Shown one piece after another: positions 12,430 to 23,740 of a DNA stretch of 64,000 nt. The notes under the pieces were generated by a model, which did no database searches, had not been told where the DNA came from, and saw nothing but the letters and a program-made list of their open reading frames with translations. How positions within the stretch are numbered: the first letter of the stretch is position 1; each line of letters starts with the position of its first letter. Source of the stretch: Gossypium raimondii (Eukaryota; Streptophyta; Magnoliopsida; Malvales; Malvaceae). Location of the stretch: positions 5,642,001-5,706,000 of the forward strand of contig NC_068567.1 in the NCBI RefSeq assembly GCF_025698545.1, written 5' to 3'. Both the position numbers and the translations under genes were made by a program.

Positions 12430-12806
12430 TAAAAAATCATTAATAAAACTAATTTATTTATATCGAATTTGCATTTATATCGAATTTGCAGACATCAAAA
12501 TTGAAAAATGAAATTATGATTATACAATATTTCTTTTTAAACATTGTAGCAAATAATATTTTATAATATTGTACTATTGCTTACAAAATATTTTTCATTT
12601 TAAGTATTATTTACATTAAATATGTTATTTTTCTTATTACATTAAACACAAGAATTATACTGTTGGAAATTGAGGTGGTTAAACTTTTTTCCCTTAAATA
12701 TTACATGCTCTAATGAATCCGCCTCCAACAGTTGACATAATGAACTTACCAAACTCATATGAAGTTTCCATTCGGACAACCAATCACAAGATGCTTTAAG
12801 CAGGCT
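12430..12806. other. AT-rich spacer before the copia element
   Basis: No gene seen. It may include the downstream end of the Helitron remnant. It is AT-rich, with no clear repeat termini. Confidence 0.3.
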
Positions 12807-12811
12807 GTTCT
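12807..12811. repeat. Left target-site duplication GTTCT of the copia element
   Basis: GTTCT directly precedes the 5' LTR and recurs at 19087-19091 directly after the 3' LTR. Confidence 0.9.
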
Positions 12812-13010
12812 TGTTGAGAATGTAAATCTATTATATTGGTATTTGTGGACAGTTAGTTAGGAATTTGTTAATAGTGTGTAATTAGCAATAGGATTAGTTA
12901 AATTCTTTTGTATATATACCACACTATTTGTTCAAGTGAAAAGATAGTTTTTTCTCATTGAATGAATTCACTATTATTCAATCAATTCTTTCAATTTCAT
13001 TTTCTTAACA
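12812..13010 (+). repeat. 5' LTR of copia element (199 bp)
   Basis: Starts TGTTGAGAATG, ends TTTTCTTAACA. It contains 'tatatataccacactattt', a TATA-like segment. It nearly matches the copy at 18889-19086; differences I can read are G/C in 'tttgtgSacag', G/A in 'aataRaatt/aataggatt', A/C in 'agttaMatt' and one extra A in 'gtgaaaaga'. Confidence 0.95.
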
Positions 13011-13025
13011 TGGTATCATGAGCCT
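13011..13025 (+). promoter_or_regulatory. Primer-binding site (initiator Met tRNA type)
   Basis: TGGTATCATGAGCC begins at the first base after the 5' LTR. It matches the common plant copia primer site TGGTATCAGAGC with an extra T. Confidence 0.8.
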
Positions 13026-13127
13026 AAGATCAGTTTTCCTCTGATCATCTTCGATCCAGATTTTTTTCATTCTTTCATTCCTTCATTTTTTCCGTTACCC
13101 AGATTTCTTCATTATTTCATTTCTTTC

Positions 13128-13890
13128 TTGATGGCTAATCCTTCCTCTACCACCCTGCCGTTCAGTCACCCTCTCTATTTGCATCCTTCTGACATGCCAG
13201 GGATGGTTTTGGTTTCTCATCACCACCGCATCGATAACTATTGCGTTTGGAGCAGATCTATGCGTATCGTCCTCCTTGCCAAGAATAAGCTTGGTTTCAT
13301 AGATGGTTCCTGCTCTCGCGACGGTTTCGATGCAGATCTAAAGCCTCATTGGGATCGGTGCAATGCTCTGGTCTTCTCTTGGATTCTCAACACTGTCACT
13401 AAGGAACTCTCTGTTGGGATCGTTTTTGCTTCCAATACAGCCATTGTTTGGAAGGATCCTCAGGAAAGGTATGATAAGGTAGATGGTTCTCGCATTTACT
13501 ATCTTCATCGCGCTATCTCTACTCACACTCAGGGAACTTCTTCTATTTCCACTTATTTCACTAAACTTCGATTACTCTGGATGAATACGACGTTCTTGTT
13601 CCTTCCTCTACCTGTGATTATGATCTCACTCGCAGATCTGCTCAACTTCAACAACAGCGTCTTTTTCAATTTTTGATGGGCTTAAATGAAACTTATTCTA
13701 ATGTTCGATCCTAAGTTCTTTTGATGTAGCCTTTACCCATTGTTAATCAGGCTTACTCTCTTGTTATGCATGATGAAACTCAACGTGAGCTTGCTTCTCC
13801 TCTACCTATCTCTGAGCTTACTACTCTTCTCAGTCAGCAATCATCAACTTATTTAGCTCCCAAGAAGCGTTCTGATTTGATTTGTAGTTA
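13128..13890 (+). pseudogene. copia gag, frame-broken
   Basis: The gag begins 'MMANPSSTTLPF' and shows the N-terminal block 'PLYLHPSDMPGMVLVSHHH', then 'NYCVWSRSMRIVLLAKNKLGF', characteristic of plant copia gag. The frame is lost near 13575, where 'LWDEYDVLVPSS' can be read in the neighbouring frame. Further stops occur around 13710-13730. The nucleocapsid zinc knuckle region at 13883-13923 is damaged by a stop and a frameshift, leaving 'SHIQAEC'. A functional capsid is not expected. Confidence 0.88.
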
Positions 13891-15556
13891 ATGCCAGAAA
13901 AAAGCCACATCCAAGCAGAGTGTTATCGCCTCACTGGTTTTCCTGCTGACTTTAAGTTCACCAAGAAGAAATCACCAACTGCCAATCATGTTGTTGCTGA
14001 TTCTTCTTATTCTCCTTATATGAATGCCTCTTCATCATCAATCATTTCTGCTCCTACATTCACTGCTGAACAGTATCAACAGCTCTTGAACCTATTAAAC
14101 AAGGAGCAATATGTGCAACCTGTGCAACCTGTGGCTCACATGACAGGTATATCCCCTGCATCAAATCCAATTTATTGGATCCTTGATACTAGGGCTTCTA
14201 ATCACGTGACTTATGCTTTTAATTCTTTAATTAAACTTGTTGCATGTGCTACCAATTCTTTTGTTAAATTGCCTACTGTTAACACTGCCACCATCACTCA
14301 TATTGGTAATCACAACCTTACACCTCATCACACCCTCAAAGATGTCCTTTACATACCTTCCTTCAGTTTTAACCTCATCTCCATTTCAAAACTCACAAAA
14401 GATCTTAACTGTTTTGTTTCCTTTTATCCTACATTTTGCATTTTGCAGGACCTTTGCAATGGAAGGATGATGGGGATTGGTAAAGAACAAGATGGCCTCT
14501 ATCTGCCACCAACTCATACATCTCCAACTGTATCTTTTCCTGTAAAACCTTCAGATGTTACTTCTCTATCTGTTTCTAAGCATGTTGATTATCCTTTGTG
14601 GCATGTTAGACTTGGTCACACTTCTCTTTCAAAGATGAATAAAATACATTTTTTACATAATGTTTCTGTACATTCACATGATATTCAAACTTGCACTATC
14701 TGTCCATTGGCAAAACAAACAAGACTGCCTTTCCCACAAAGTGATTCAAGGGAATCAACACATTTCACCCTTATCCATATTGATCTTTGGGGTCCCGATA
14801 GAATATCAACTCATTCTGGCCATAGATATTTTTTAACAATTGTTGATGACCACACTCGGATGACATGGATTTATCTTTTAAAACTTAAGAGTGATACCTT
14901 TCTTTACCTTAAATAATTCATTACATTAGCCAAAACATAATTTTCTGGGGTAGTTCGGGTTGTTCGAAGTGACAATGGTCATGAATTCTTCACAAAAGAA
15001 GGAACTCCATTTTTTCACTCACTTGGCATCATTCACCAATCCTCTTGTGTCAACACACCACAGCAAAATGGTGTGGCAGAACACAAACACCGCCACCTTT
15101 TAGATATTGCAAAAGCATTAAAATTTCATTCTCAAATGCCAGTCAAGTTTTGGGGGGAATGTGTCTTAACTACCTGTTATTTGATTAATAGGTTACCCTC
15201 AGCAGTGATTGGATTGAAAACATATTTTGAAATGTTATATCATAAGCCACCAAACCTTTCTCATCTCAAAACTTTTGGTTGTTTCTGCTATGCAACAGTC
15301 ACCAATTATCATTACAAGTTTTCTCCAAAAGCAACACCATCTATCTTTATAGGATATTCTCAAGTACAAAAAGGGTATATACTATTCAATCCTATTTCAC
15401 AAAATTTTTTTGTAAGTCGAGATGTCATATTTCATGAGTCCATCTTCCCTTTTAAAACACCATCAAAATGTCAACCACTCTTTCCCTTGGATGTCAATGC
15501 ATTTGGTTTCTTATATGATCTCGATTTTCTCCTTATAACCACCCCAATATCACCAC
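13891..15556 (+). pseudogene. copia protease-integrase region, broken
   Basis: The frame from 13891 carries a protease-like motif 'WILDTRASNHV' in which the usual D-S/T-G is D-T-R, so the active-site glycine is lost. Next come the GAG-pre-integrase domain ('LWHVRLGHTSLSKM', 'CTICPLAKQTRLPF') and the integrase core. All three acidic positions can be read: D in 'HIDLWGP', D in 'SDNGHEFF' and E in 'NGVAEHKH'. Two in-frame stops, TAA at 14914-14916 and TAA at 14938-14940, split the core. Coding runs on through the integrase C-terminal part to the nested LTR at 15557. Confidence 0.9.
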
Positions 15557-17056
15557 TGTTAGAGTATACCCAAAGATCAATCATGAGATGGTTGTAATAA
15601 CATACTTGATTTATCATGTTTATTAATATAAGGCGTTACCATTATTATTTTAGTTTCTTTTCTGTGTATATAAATAAACTATTTTATAATAATGTCCTGA
15701 GAATAATATGATTATTCTTAAAAGTTCCTTAGTCAAGTATTATTGTTGGATAGGACAACGATAATGCATTAAGACTAACATGTAGTTGATTGATGATAAA
15801 GAGTTGTCATTGATATGGAATGTCAGAATCATTACATGAATATGTGTGTTAGAGAACAACATATTGGACTGACCCGTTATGAGTATGTTTCTTGGATTAT
15901 TATGTAATTGTCACGACATTACTCATAATGATTAATATTTATATGATCCTCAGACTTGAGATCATCATAATCCCAACATCGTGAGTTGTATATTTTGATA
16001 CGATCAAACGTGCAAATGAATCGGTTGTTCTATAAAGACTGATGTTGGATATACCATAATCTATGTAGAGGGATATGGTTGGTCGATATAGGATAAGTCC
16101 CTCCTACATAATAGGAGTAATATCTTAGGCCACTTGATTAAGTGAGACTAGAAATGCATGGCCATGCTCAAATAAGTTTATATTAGATGTCATACTTATT
16201 TGTATATTGTAGTCTGCTTAAGATATCAAGGAACATGGAATGGACAATACAAGTGTGACTATTCCATGACTTGTGTCCAATCCAGAGATAAAGGACTTAA
16301 AGATTATTGCATAAAAGGTTAATCATAAAAAAAAGGTTATGTCGAATCATGATCTCTTGTGACTTAGGTAGCAATGATGCATTGCTAGATGCCACTCATT
16401 GTTTGTAGCATTAGAATCATTCTAGTGTTACTGCTAACGTTACAGGAACCTACATGGTCACACTCTATAGTTGAAATGAACGGAATAAACCATAGTTGGT
16501 ATTGTTTTTTGGGGTCGCTTGAATTAAATTAATTATAGAATTAATTTAATTCGGTAATCAAATTTCCAACACATTATGTACAATGTTGTTGTACGTATAG
16601 TGAGGACATGAATTTGGTTAACATAAGAATTCAAATAAATATATAGTTTACCGAACTTATATTATAATTAATGTAATTATAATTTTCGGTTTAAAATATT
16701 ATTATATTTATTTAATTCCTAAAAACCCTAAAACAAAAGGATATATATATAATCCCGTTTTTCTTTGTTTGAGCCTAGCAGCCGTCAAAGAAAAATAACT
16801 CTCAAAACTGTTTTGGGGATTCCTTTCGTTCGTAGTCAACTGGGTGGATTACGTAGAGGCCGGGATCACGATAGATTGCGGCTTGGTTCGACAGCAGATC
16901 AGACTACTCGTTGTTGAGGTGTTGCTGTCTACTCTGAATAAACATTAGGTAATTTCGTAACCTTGATCACCCCGATTCATTCCTCACACATGGATCCATG
17001 GTTAGGGTCACCGATTTTTTTTTTCGCTGCGCCGTAGGGGTGCCGACGATCCAACA
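15557..17056. mobile_element. Solo LTR (about 1.5 kb) nested in the copia pol gene
   Basis: Begins TGTTAGAGTATACCC and ends GATCCAACA, i.e. inverted TGTTRGA termini. It interrupts the proline-rich linker between integrase and RT: the protein reads '..TTPIS' before it and 'PPPPSISTSPAP' after it. No gag-pol is present. Near the end is 'cacatggatccatggttaggg' and 'cgctgcgccgtaggggtgcc', which I associate with LTRs of another cotton copia family. The target duplication is blurred by the CACCAC repeats at the site (ATCAC/ACCAC on both sides), so the exact edges may shift by a few bases. Confidence 0.72.
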
Positions 17057-18881
17057 ATCACCACCACCACCTTCCATCTCTACTTCTCCTGCACCACAAC
17101 CACCATCCCAATTACCCTCCAATCCTCCTAGAAGAAGCACTAGAACCACCAAACAACCTGCCTGGATGCAGGATTACATTTTTCCTGCTTCATCACATTC
17201 TTCATCATCTTCCACTGCTGCACAAGGTCTGTATTTTATCTCTAACTTCATTACATATCATCATTTACCTTTACATACTCAATATTTTACTGTTTCCATC
17301 TCTCACATCCCTGAACCTAGAACCTGCCAAGAGGCAATTAAACATGATTGTTGGAAAGCTACAATGCAACAGGAAATTAAAGCTTTAGAAGCAAACTCAA
17401 CTTGGGAAGTTGTTCCACTCCCACCAGACAAACACCCCATTAGCTGTAAATGGGTTTTTCGAGTCAAGTACCATTCAGATGGCTCTGTTGAATGCTATAA
17501 GGCCAGATTAGTAGCTAAAGGCTACAGTCACAAAGAAGGTATTGAGTTTCAGGATACCTTTTCACCGGTTGTCAAGCAGGTTACAGTCAAAGTCATCATT
17601 GCTCTTGCTGCTCTATATGACTGGCCTCTCATTCAAATGGATGTCTATAACACCTTCCTTCAAGGCGACCTTAATGAAGAAGTTTACATGCAATTACCTC
17701 AGGGATTTGGCACTCTAGGGGGCACTCATGTATGTAGACTGCTCAAATCCCTTTATGAGTTAAAACAGGCTTCAAGACAATGGAATTTGAAACTCAATGA
17801 GGCTCTCATCAACACTGGTTATGTTCAAAGTAAGCATGATTACTCTATGTTCATCAAATTATCAGGCAGCAAGATTGTGATCATGCTCATTTATGTTGAT
17901 GATCTCTTGATCACTGGGAATGATAAATCCTTAATTGAAGACCTACAAGCAACTCTTCAACAGAACTTTAAAATGAAGAACTTGGGTACTCTCAAGTACT
18001 TTCTTGGCATTGAAATTGCAAGATCAAAAGATGGTATCATCATGAATCAGAGAAAATATGCTCTTGAACTCATTGATGATCTTGGTTTGACAAATGCAAA
18101 ACCTGCAAATACAACATTGGAGCAGAATTTGAAGCTGACAAGTTTGGAACATGATGCAGCACTAGATATACAAAATGCAGATGCAGAATTAGAAGATGCA
18201 AGTATATATCAGTGATTAATAGGGAGACTCTTATATCTCACAAACACTAGACTAGTTATTGCTTTTGGAGTGCAACACCTTAGCCACTTTATGCAAAAGC
18301 CAAAAAAGGAACATTATGATGTTGCTTTGCTTATTGTGAGATACATCAAGAAAAATCCTAGCCAAGGTATTTTTCTTGCAGCTAAAGGCACAACTGATAT
18401 ACAAGCATATTGTGACTCTGATTGGGCCTCATGCAACATGACTAGAAAGTTAGTCACGGGATATTGCATCAAACTGGGAAATTCCTTGGTTTCTTAGAAA
18501 TCTAAGAAACAGAACACAGTGTCCAAATCATCTGCAGAAGCAGAATACAGAAGCATGGCCACTACAGTTGCAGAACTAATCTGGTTAAAAGGTTTATTAG
18601 CTGAGTTGGGAGTCCAAAATTCAAAGCCTATGTTGCTACACTGTGATAATCAAGCTGCCATTCAAATAGCTTCGAATCCAGTCTTCCATGAAAGAACAAA
18701 ACACATTGAAATAGATTGCCACTTTGTTCGAGAGAAAATTCAAAGGGGACATGTTGAAACCAAACACATCTCAACAAATGAGCAAATGGCAGATTTACTC
18801 ACTAAAGGGTTAAGTATTCCTCAGCACAAATACTTAATGTCCAAGTTGGGAATGAAAGATATTTTTCATCCTCTAACTTGA
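17057..18881 (+). pseudogene. copia reverse transcriptase-RNase H, two internal stops
   Basis: One reading frame carries the plant copia RT: 'NSTWEVVPLPPDKHPISCKW', 'KARLVAKGYSHKEGI', 'IQMDVYNTFLQGDL' and the catalytic 'MLIYVDDLLITG'. In the second of these, DV-N replaces the usual DVKNAFL. RNase H follows with 'AYCDSDWASC', 'KSSAEAEYRSMA' and 'LHCDNQAAIQIA'. The frame is broken only by TGA at 18213-18215 and TAG at 18495-18497. This is the best-preserved part of the element. The ATG at 16998 that opens the frame belongs to the nested LTR and is not the native start. Confidence 0.93.
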
Positions 18882-18888
18882 GAGGGCG

Positions 18889-19086
18889 TGTTGAGAATGT
18901 AAATCTATTATATTGGTATTTGTGCACAGTTAGTTAGGAATTTGTTAATAGTGTGTAATTAGCAATAGAATTAGTTACATTCTTTTGTATATATACCACA
19001 CTATTTGTTCAAGTGAAAGATAGTTTTTTCTCATTGAATGAATTCACTATTATTCAATCAATTCTTTCAATTTCATTTTCTTAACA
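18889..19086 (+). repeat. 3' LTR of copia element (198 bp)
   Basis: TGTTGAGAATG to TTCTTAACA, preceded by the purine-rich 'cttgagagggcg' (polypurine tract) and followed by GTTCT. Confidence 0.95.
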
Positions 19087-19091
19087 GTTCT

Positions 19092-19394
19092 GTTTTTGAA
19101 AAAAAAGGGGAAAAAAACTAGAATGCGATTTTAAATTGATTGGTTTTATTTTAGCAATAATAATACAATTACGTTTGCAATTTACAAACTAATCAATATT
19201 TTATACATAATATTATTCATTCACTTTTGGTGCAGAAAAGTGCCAGAAACCTTCATTTCTCTCAGCGTACATGCTCATTGGAAACCAATAACTGATGTTC
19301 CTCACATGTATCGAGTGTTGAAGATTCAAAAAGAACAAAAATCGGCAAGATCCTGCTGCTAAAGGTTGAAACCAAGGCTGATGATGATGAAGTT
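19092..19394 (-). other. Downstream flank and probable 3' UTR of the anion channel gene
   Basis: No coding sequence. Bases from about 19200 to 19394 are more balanced in composition and probably carry the 3' UTR of the minus-strand gene; the remainder is AT-rich. Confidence 0.4.
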
Positions 19395-22300
19395 TTACAC
19401 TGATGTGGCTTCTGGAGTGGGAATCTTTAAGGCAGCTTCTATATCCTTGTTGTCAGAACTTGCAAATTTCAAGAAAGTTTCAATGTCCGAAAGATTGAAC
19501 CACTTCTTATGAGGTTTGGGTTTTCTGTCACTAATGGCAATGGCTATGTCATTAGGGAAGAGGTCTCGTAGGACAAAGGCATGCAATATAGTGGTTACAA
19601 GTAGTGCTGTTACTGTAAGTGTAGCAACAATGGAGAGTGTGACACAAAGTGTTTGAGTTACAATATTTGTCACTTCACTTGAATATCTCATGGCTGCTAG
19701 CGCCGCCCCGGTCATCGGAAATGTGTATGCCCACCAAGCCAATGAGAACCTGTAAAAGAAGTGAAAAATTAGAGTCTGCGTAATAGAACTGAATTATAGG
19801 TAAACAGAGATGTATACATACTTGAATCCTCGAAAAAAGTTAACCCGAACTGCCTGCAAAGGGTACAAGTTATAAGTCAAATTGTTCATATGGAACTTTT
19901 CTTGATGTTTAAAGAGGCTAGACATACCAGTGAGAAATAAAGGAACAAGGCAATGAAGTAAGCAATTCGAGCTCCATTGTCGAAGGAGCCTTGAATCGTA
20001 GCCCATGCCATTGAAGCAACACTTGGTGCTGCAACAAATAGAAAGAATACAGGATGGAGATCTTTGGGGAGTGTGTCGTTTGTTGGAAGCCTTTGATAAA
20101 GAGTTACAAAAAGAACTACGTAATGAGCTAGACCAACAGCAAAGAAGAAAATAGGTCCTTCTTTAAGCCCCATTGATGCACCCAATAGTGCTCCCACGAA
20201 GTTCCCAACGATTGAGAGATGGTTTGAAGGATTAGCCACCTTTGAAAGCCTTCGTTGACCGCCTGACATCCATTGTCCATATATTTTAAGCTCCAAACAG
20301 AAGATTGGTGTCATAAGAACGTACCATAAAGGTACAGGCAATTTTGAAACAAGTGAAGGTGGCACTGCAAGAGCTAAAAACAAAAGAGCTATCCATGGGG
20401 CAAAGAAGAAGTTGACACGGATTGGATGGTAATACTCTCGACGAACTGCTTCAAAGTAGAGAATCACTTTCAGAAGGTAAATGGAAGCAACAATGGCTAC
20501 TAAAGCGACAGATATCCACCATAGGATATGATTTATAATCAAGTTGATGTGAAGAAACTTTGTAGATGGTGAAGTGGCTAGGGTTTTCCACATGACAGCT
20601 TGGCTACTAACTCCTAGACAGATACCAAATGCAGAAATGGGATATCGAAGGAGGAATGGCCATGTTTTATTATCAGGAAGAACAATCTCCTCGGAAGCCT
20701 GTTAAAAACAAAACAATGTCAGGTTCTTCCAATAGAAACCAATGGTCTAATTATGATTTGAGGGTATTAGAAATGATACCCTTAGGGTCTCTAATTCTGG
20801 TCCTTCCAACGCATCGAAGAATCGGTCCACAGGTAGTGCCAATGGTTCAATATTCTCTAAATCTGATTCAATTTCCTGTGGTTTTCCACGTAAATTTGAT
20901 AGCTGCCTTTCAAGTCTACCAGACCATGTTTTGAAGGAATCAAACCTCTTGTCTTTGAGCTTTTTATGGTTGGGATGTTGTTGTTGATTGATGTTTTTAA
21001 TGTTAGCTGAAGAATCTGGAACTCCATTTTCTAAACCCTTAGCTTCATCTACATGACAATGGTTAGTGGGAGAAGAGGGCATTGAAATACAAAGCTTCCT
21101 CTCATCACCATTGCTGGGTTGCCAAACCTTGATTTGGTTTGAGAAATTATTTGTTTCATTTTCCACCTGCAAATGCGCAACTATGTTTCAAAGGATTTCA
21201 TTATGTTTAAGAGCAAGTATGACGGTAAAAGTATATGTAGTTTAGATTGTATTTGTAACTCTATAATTTAATTTTTGTAGGATAAATTGAAAAGTAAATT
21301 GATCATTCTATTAAAAATTTTATCAATTTGTATTATTAAAATTAACATGATTGATGAAATATCAAGTGAAGTGATGACACGAGGTGCGCCATATATATAT
21401 TATGGTGATGTATAAAAATTAGTTTTTATAATAGAAATAGAAGAAATTTTAACAAAATAATTAATTTATTTTTTATGCAGCGACTAATTACTCATTTTTA
21501 AGTAAAAAGTAAAATATAATTTAACTGTTAGTATAAAATATCCATAATACTTTTTACCGAAGACATACTAAATGAAAAGGAAGTGGAAGTATGACAAAGC
21601 TAAAATCTGAAGTAAAACCCATGAAATATACTATTTTATTATACCCAAATAAGCACTTTAAACTTTAATTTATACCAAATAAGCCCTTAAATCTTCAAGC
21701 TGTATCAAAATCAGCCTCTAACCTTGAATTCATACCTAAGTAAATTGTTAACATTAATCAACATTTCATTTGAAATCAACACTAAATTAGATATAACTCA
21801 AAAGGTAAGAACATTCGAATACAATAAAGCATAAGAACTTATTTAATAAAGGATAAACTATACCCAAAGTTATTAAACTATTAGTAAGTTTATGCTTTGA
21901 TCACTTAACTTCAAAAAGTTACAAAATGGTTATTAAACTATGCGAAATTTTTTATTTAAGTCACTGAACTATTCAAATGTTTTTATTTTGTCATTGGCTA
22001 TTAAGTCTTTTTCAAAAAGAAAAGTCTGGTTAACGAGCTTTAAAAGACAATTTGACGATCGATACAGTAGATCAGTAGCTATCAATGAGTAGAATAACAT
22101 ACATTAAATCCAAATCTGACCTGATGGCTAATATTGAAGATCAGAGAAGAGGAAGGTGAGCTTTTGATTGATGCAGATTGTGCGAACAAAGAAGACCATA
22201 CAACAATTATTTTAACAACCAAGTGACTTAAATAAAAACTTTTATATAATCTAATGATTATATTGTAACTTTTTTATTTTAAATGACTAAAACATAACCT

Positions 22301-22595
22301 TATAAATAGTTTAGTGAAGTTTACCATTTAACTAAAAGAATCTGTCATATATTCTTTTTGGTACATCTATATCTGACATATATGGATTAGTTTACATATT
22401 TAAAATCATATCTGGTGACAACGAATATACATAATTTATGAAGACAAAGAGATCCCATATTAAGTATTGCCCCCGAGAGAAACACATTTACTATATAAAA
22501 AAAAAAAAGTGTAAACTTACGCCGATGCTACCGAAGCCAGATGCATGACATTCCTTCACCTCTACAGAAGCCGGATGCTCGCCGTTATGATCCAT
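19395..22595 (-). CDS. SLAH3: S-type anion channel, SLAC1 homologue (SLAH2/SLAH3 kind)
   Basis: Five exons on the minus strand: 22595-22521, 21166-20780, 20698-19928, 19853-19822, 19749-19395, all with GT/AG borders. Together they give 540 codons including the stop (539 residues). Exons 1-2 encode a hydrophilic N-terminus ending 'VDRFFDALEGPELETLR'. Exon 3 starts 'ASEEIVLPDNKTWPFLLRYP' and holds most membrane helices ('GICLGVSSQAVMWKTLA', 'WISVALVAIVASIYLLKV'). Exons 4-5 give 'VRVNFFRGFKFSLAWWAY' and the cytosolic tail. SLAC1-family proteins are plasma-membrane chloride/nitrate channels with ten helices, opened by kinases such as OST1 and CPKs. The N-terminal motif suits SLAH2/3 better than SLAC1; which of the two is uncertain. 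The start is the first ATG in frame; the frame is open further upstream but has no ATG. Intron 1 (1354 bp) carries a MITE. Confidence 0.92.
21851..22325. mobile_element. MITE-like inverted-repeat element in intron 1 of the SLAH gene
   Basis: The left end 'ggataaactatacccaaagtta' pairs imperfectly with the reverse complement of the right end, 'ggtaaacttcactaaactat'. Phrases such as 'tatttaagtcac' occur in inverted orientation inside. About 475 bp, no coding potential. Target duplication not resolved. Confidence 0.55.
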
Positions 22596-22739
22596 TCTAA
22601 CCTCCAAACTCGGCTGCTTCACCTTGGATAATGCGGCGTTGCTGATCTCCGATGCCGATGGTGGAAGCTCTAAAACAAATGGGAAGAACAGTGAGAAAAT
22701 ATAAATGGTTCCAAACCGAGTTCTGTGAGTTGAAGATGA

Positions 22740-22770
22740 ACTCTGAAATCAGAACAACAGCATATATATA
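22740..22770 (-). promoter_or_regulatory. TATA-like segment upstream of the SLAH gene
   Basis: On the minus strand 'tatatatatgctgttg' lies about 150 bp upstream of the chosen ATG at 22595, a plausible TATA position with a leader of roughly 120 bases. No transcript support. Confidence 0.35.
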
Positions 22771-23499
22771 TGTAGGAGAAAGAAATACGATGTGGTCCAA
22801 AAAAACACACTAAGAACCACAACCAATACACGTTTTCTAGAAACAGGCAGGCAGACCAGATATGTATTTGAGTCCAAAGTGGGTCAGCCTGGTGCTAACC
22901 GATGTACTTTAAATTGACGCTTTTTTTGTTATTATTATAGCGGCATTATTTTCCTGGAAAAAGACAAATTGTGTTCGTTGTAGAATTTCTTTTATAAAAA
23001 AAGTTCCAGCTGGTTGGAAATTAAAAAAATGGTAGTTGATGAGCCATGGGAAGCATCATTGATTACCTCTACTTTTGTTTTCTCTTCAAGAATTAGGTTT
23101 GATGATTATATTCATTATATTTTCAAAGACAAACACAGTTCACCTTTGCTATTATTAAGAAACTTGCTGTTGAAAAAGGTACAACTAAATCTAATGCTAT
23201 GATCTATATCTGAATTCTGACAGGATGATTCAAAGAAATTTAAAAAAAAAAAAAAACCTAAATAAATTAAAGCCACCATGTTTGAAAGTGACTGAGGAAA
23301 ACAGTAAAGTCTTGGCACAAGTTTTTCTAAGTACTAAAGTATACTACAGTTGGTCAATGTAGTAATAAGATAATAAAGGCTGATTTGCAACCTAAAATTT
23401 CACTTCCTTCCCTTTGCTGGAATTGGATCTGCTTGAGTATTGCGGGATCGGAGTGAAAGGTGGATATTTAATTATAATAGGTATTTGGGATTTTATTTT
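22771..23499. other. Intergenic promoter-side flank of the SLAH gene
   Basis: No gene is supported. Short open frames at 23014-23202 and 23115-23318 have no recognisable protein features. Confidence 0.35.
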
Positions 23500-23740
23500 G
23501 TTACTGAGGGTGAGTTAAGGGCATCAAAGATGGTTAAAGCTTTTTTGGGAGCGTAATTATGATACCGTTCTAATTCAAATAGATAGCATGGTGGCCATCA
23601 ATGAAATTTAAGATCTAGCTCCTAGTGGCTTGAATTCGACGTTAATAAGGAGAATTCACCAACTCTTATTCAAAATAAAACAAGAATGGAAAGAAGAACT
23701 ACAAATATTTGAAGCTTCCCCTTGGAAAGTTAAAAGTTTT
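23500..23740 (+). pseudogene. LINE RNase H tail remnant (copy 1)
   Basis: Reads 'LKLFWERNYDTVLIQIDSMVAI', then a stop, then 'DLAPSGLNSTLIRRIHQLL', and after an internal deletion ends 'LQIFEASPWKV'. This is the RNase H-like C-terminus found at the end of many plant LINE ORF2 proteins, where the pattern is E-R..D..LIQ.DS followed by a 'FE.SP' end. Stops and deletions make it non-functional. Confidence 0.7.

Larger units (their letters stand above)
12812..19086 (+). mobile_element. Ty1/copia retrotransposon, defective, with nested solo LTR
   Basis: Complete structure: 5' LTR 12812-13010, tRNA primer site at 13011, gag, protease, integrase, RT and RNase H in copia order, a polypurine tract at about 18878-18888 and 3' LTR 18889-19086, all inside a 5-bp GTTCT duplication. 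Integrase before RT makes it copia rather than gypsy. The coding region has frameshifts and at least five stops, and is cut by a 1.5-kb LTR at 15557-17056. The LTRs differ by about three substitutions and one indel. Confidence 0.95.

Noticed and set aside
16998-17056. ATG-initiated start of the RT frame
   Set aside because: Bases 16998-17056 belong to the nested solo LTR, so this is not the native copia start.
15541-17065. Exact 5-bp target duplication for the nested LTR
   Set aside because: The site is a CACCAC repeat, so several alignments are possible and no single duplication can be asserted.
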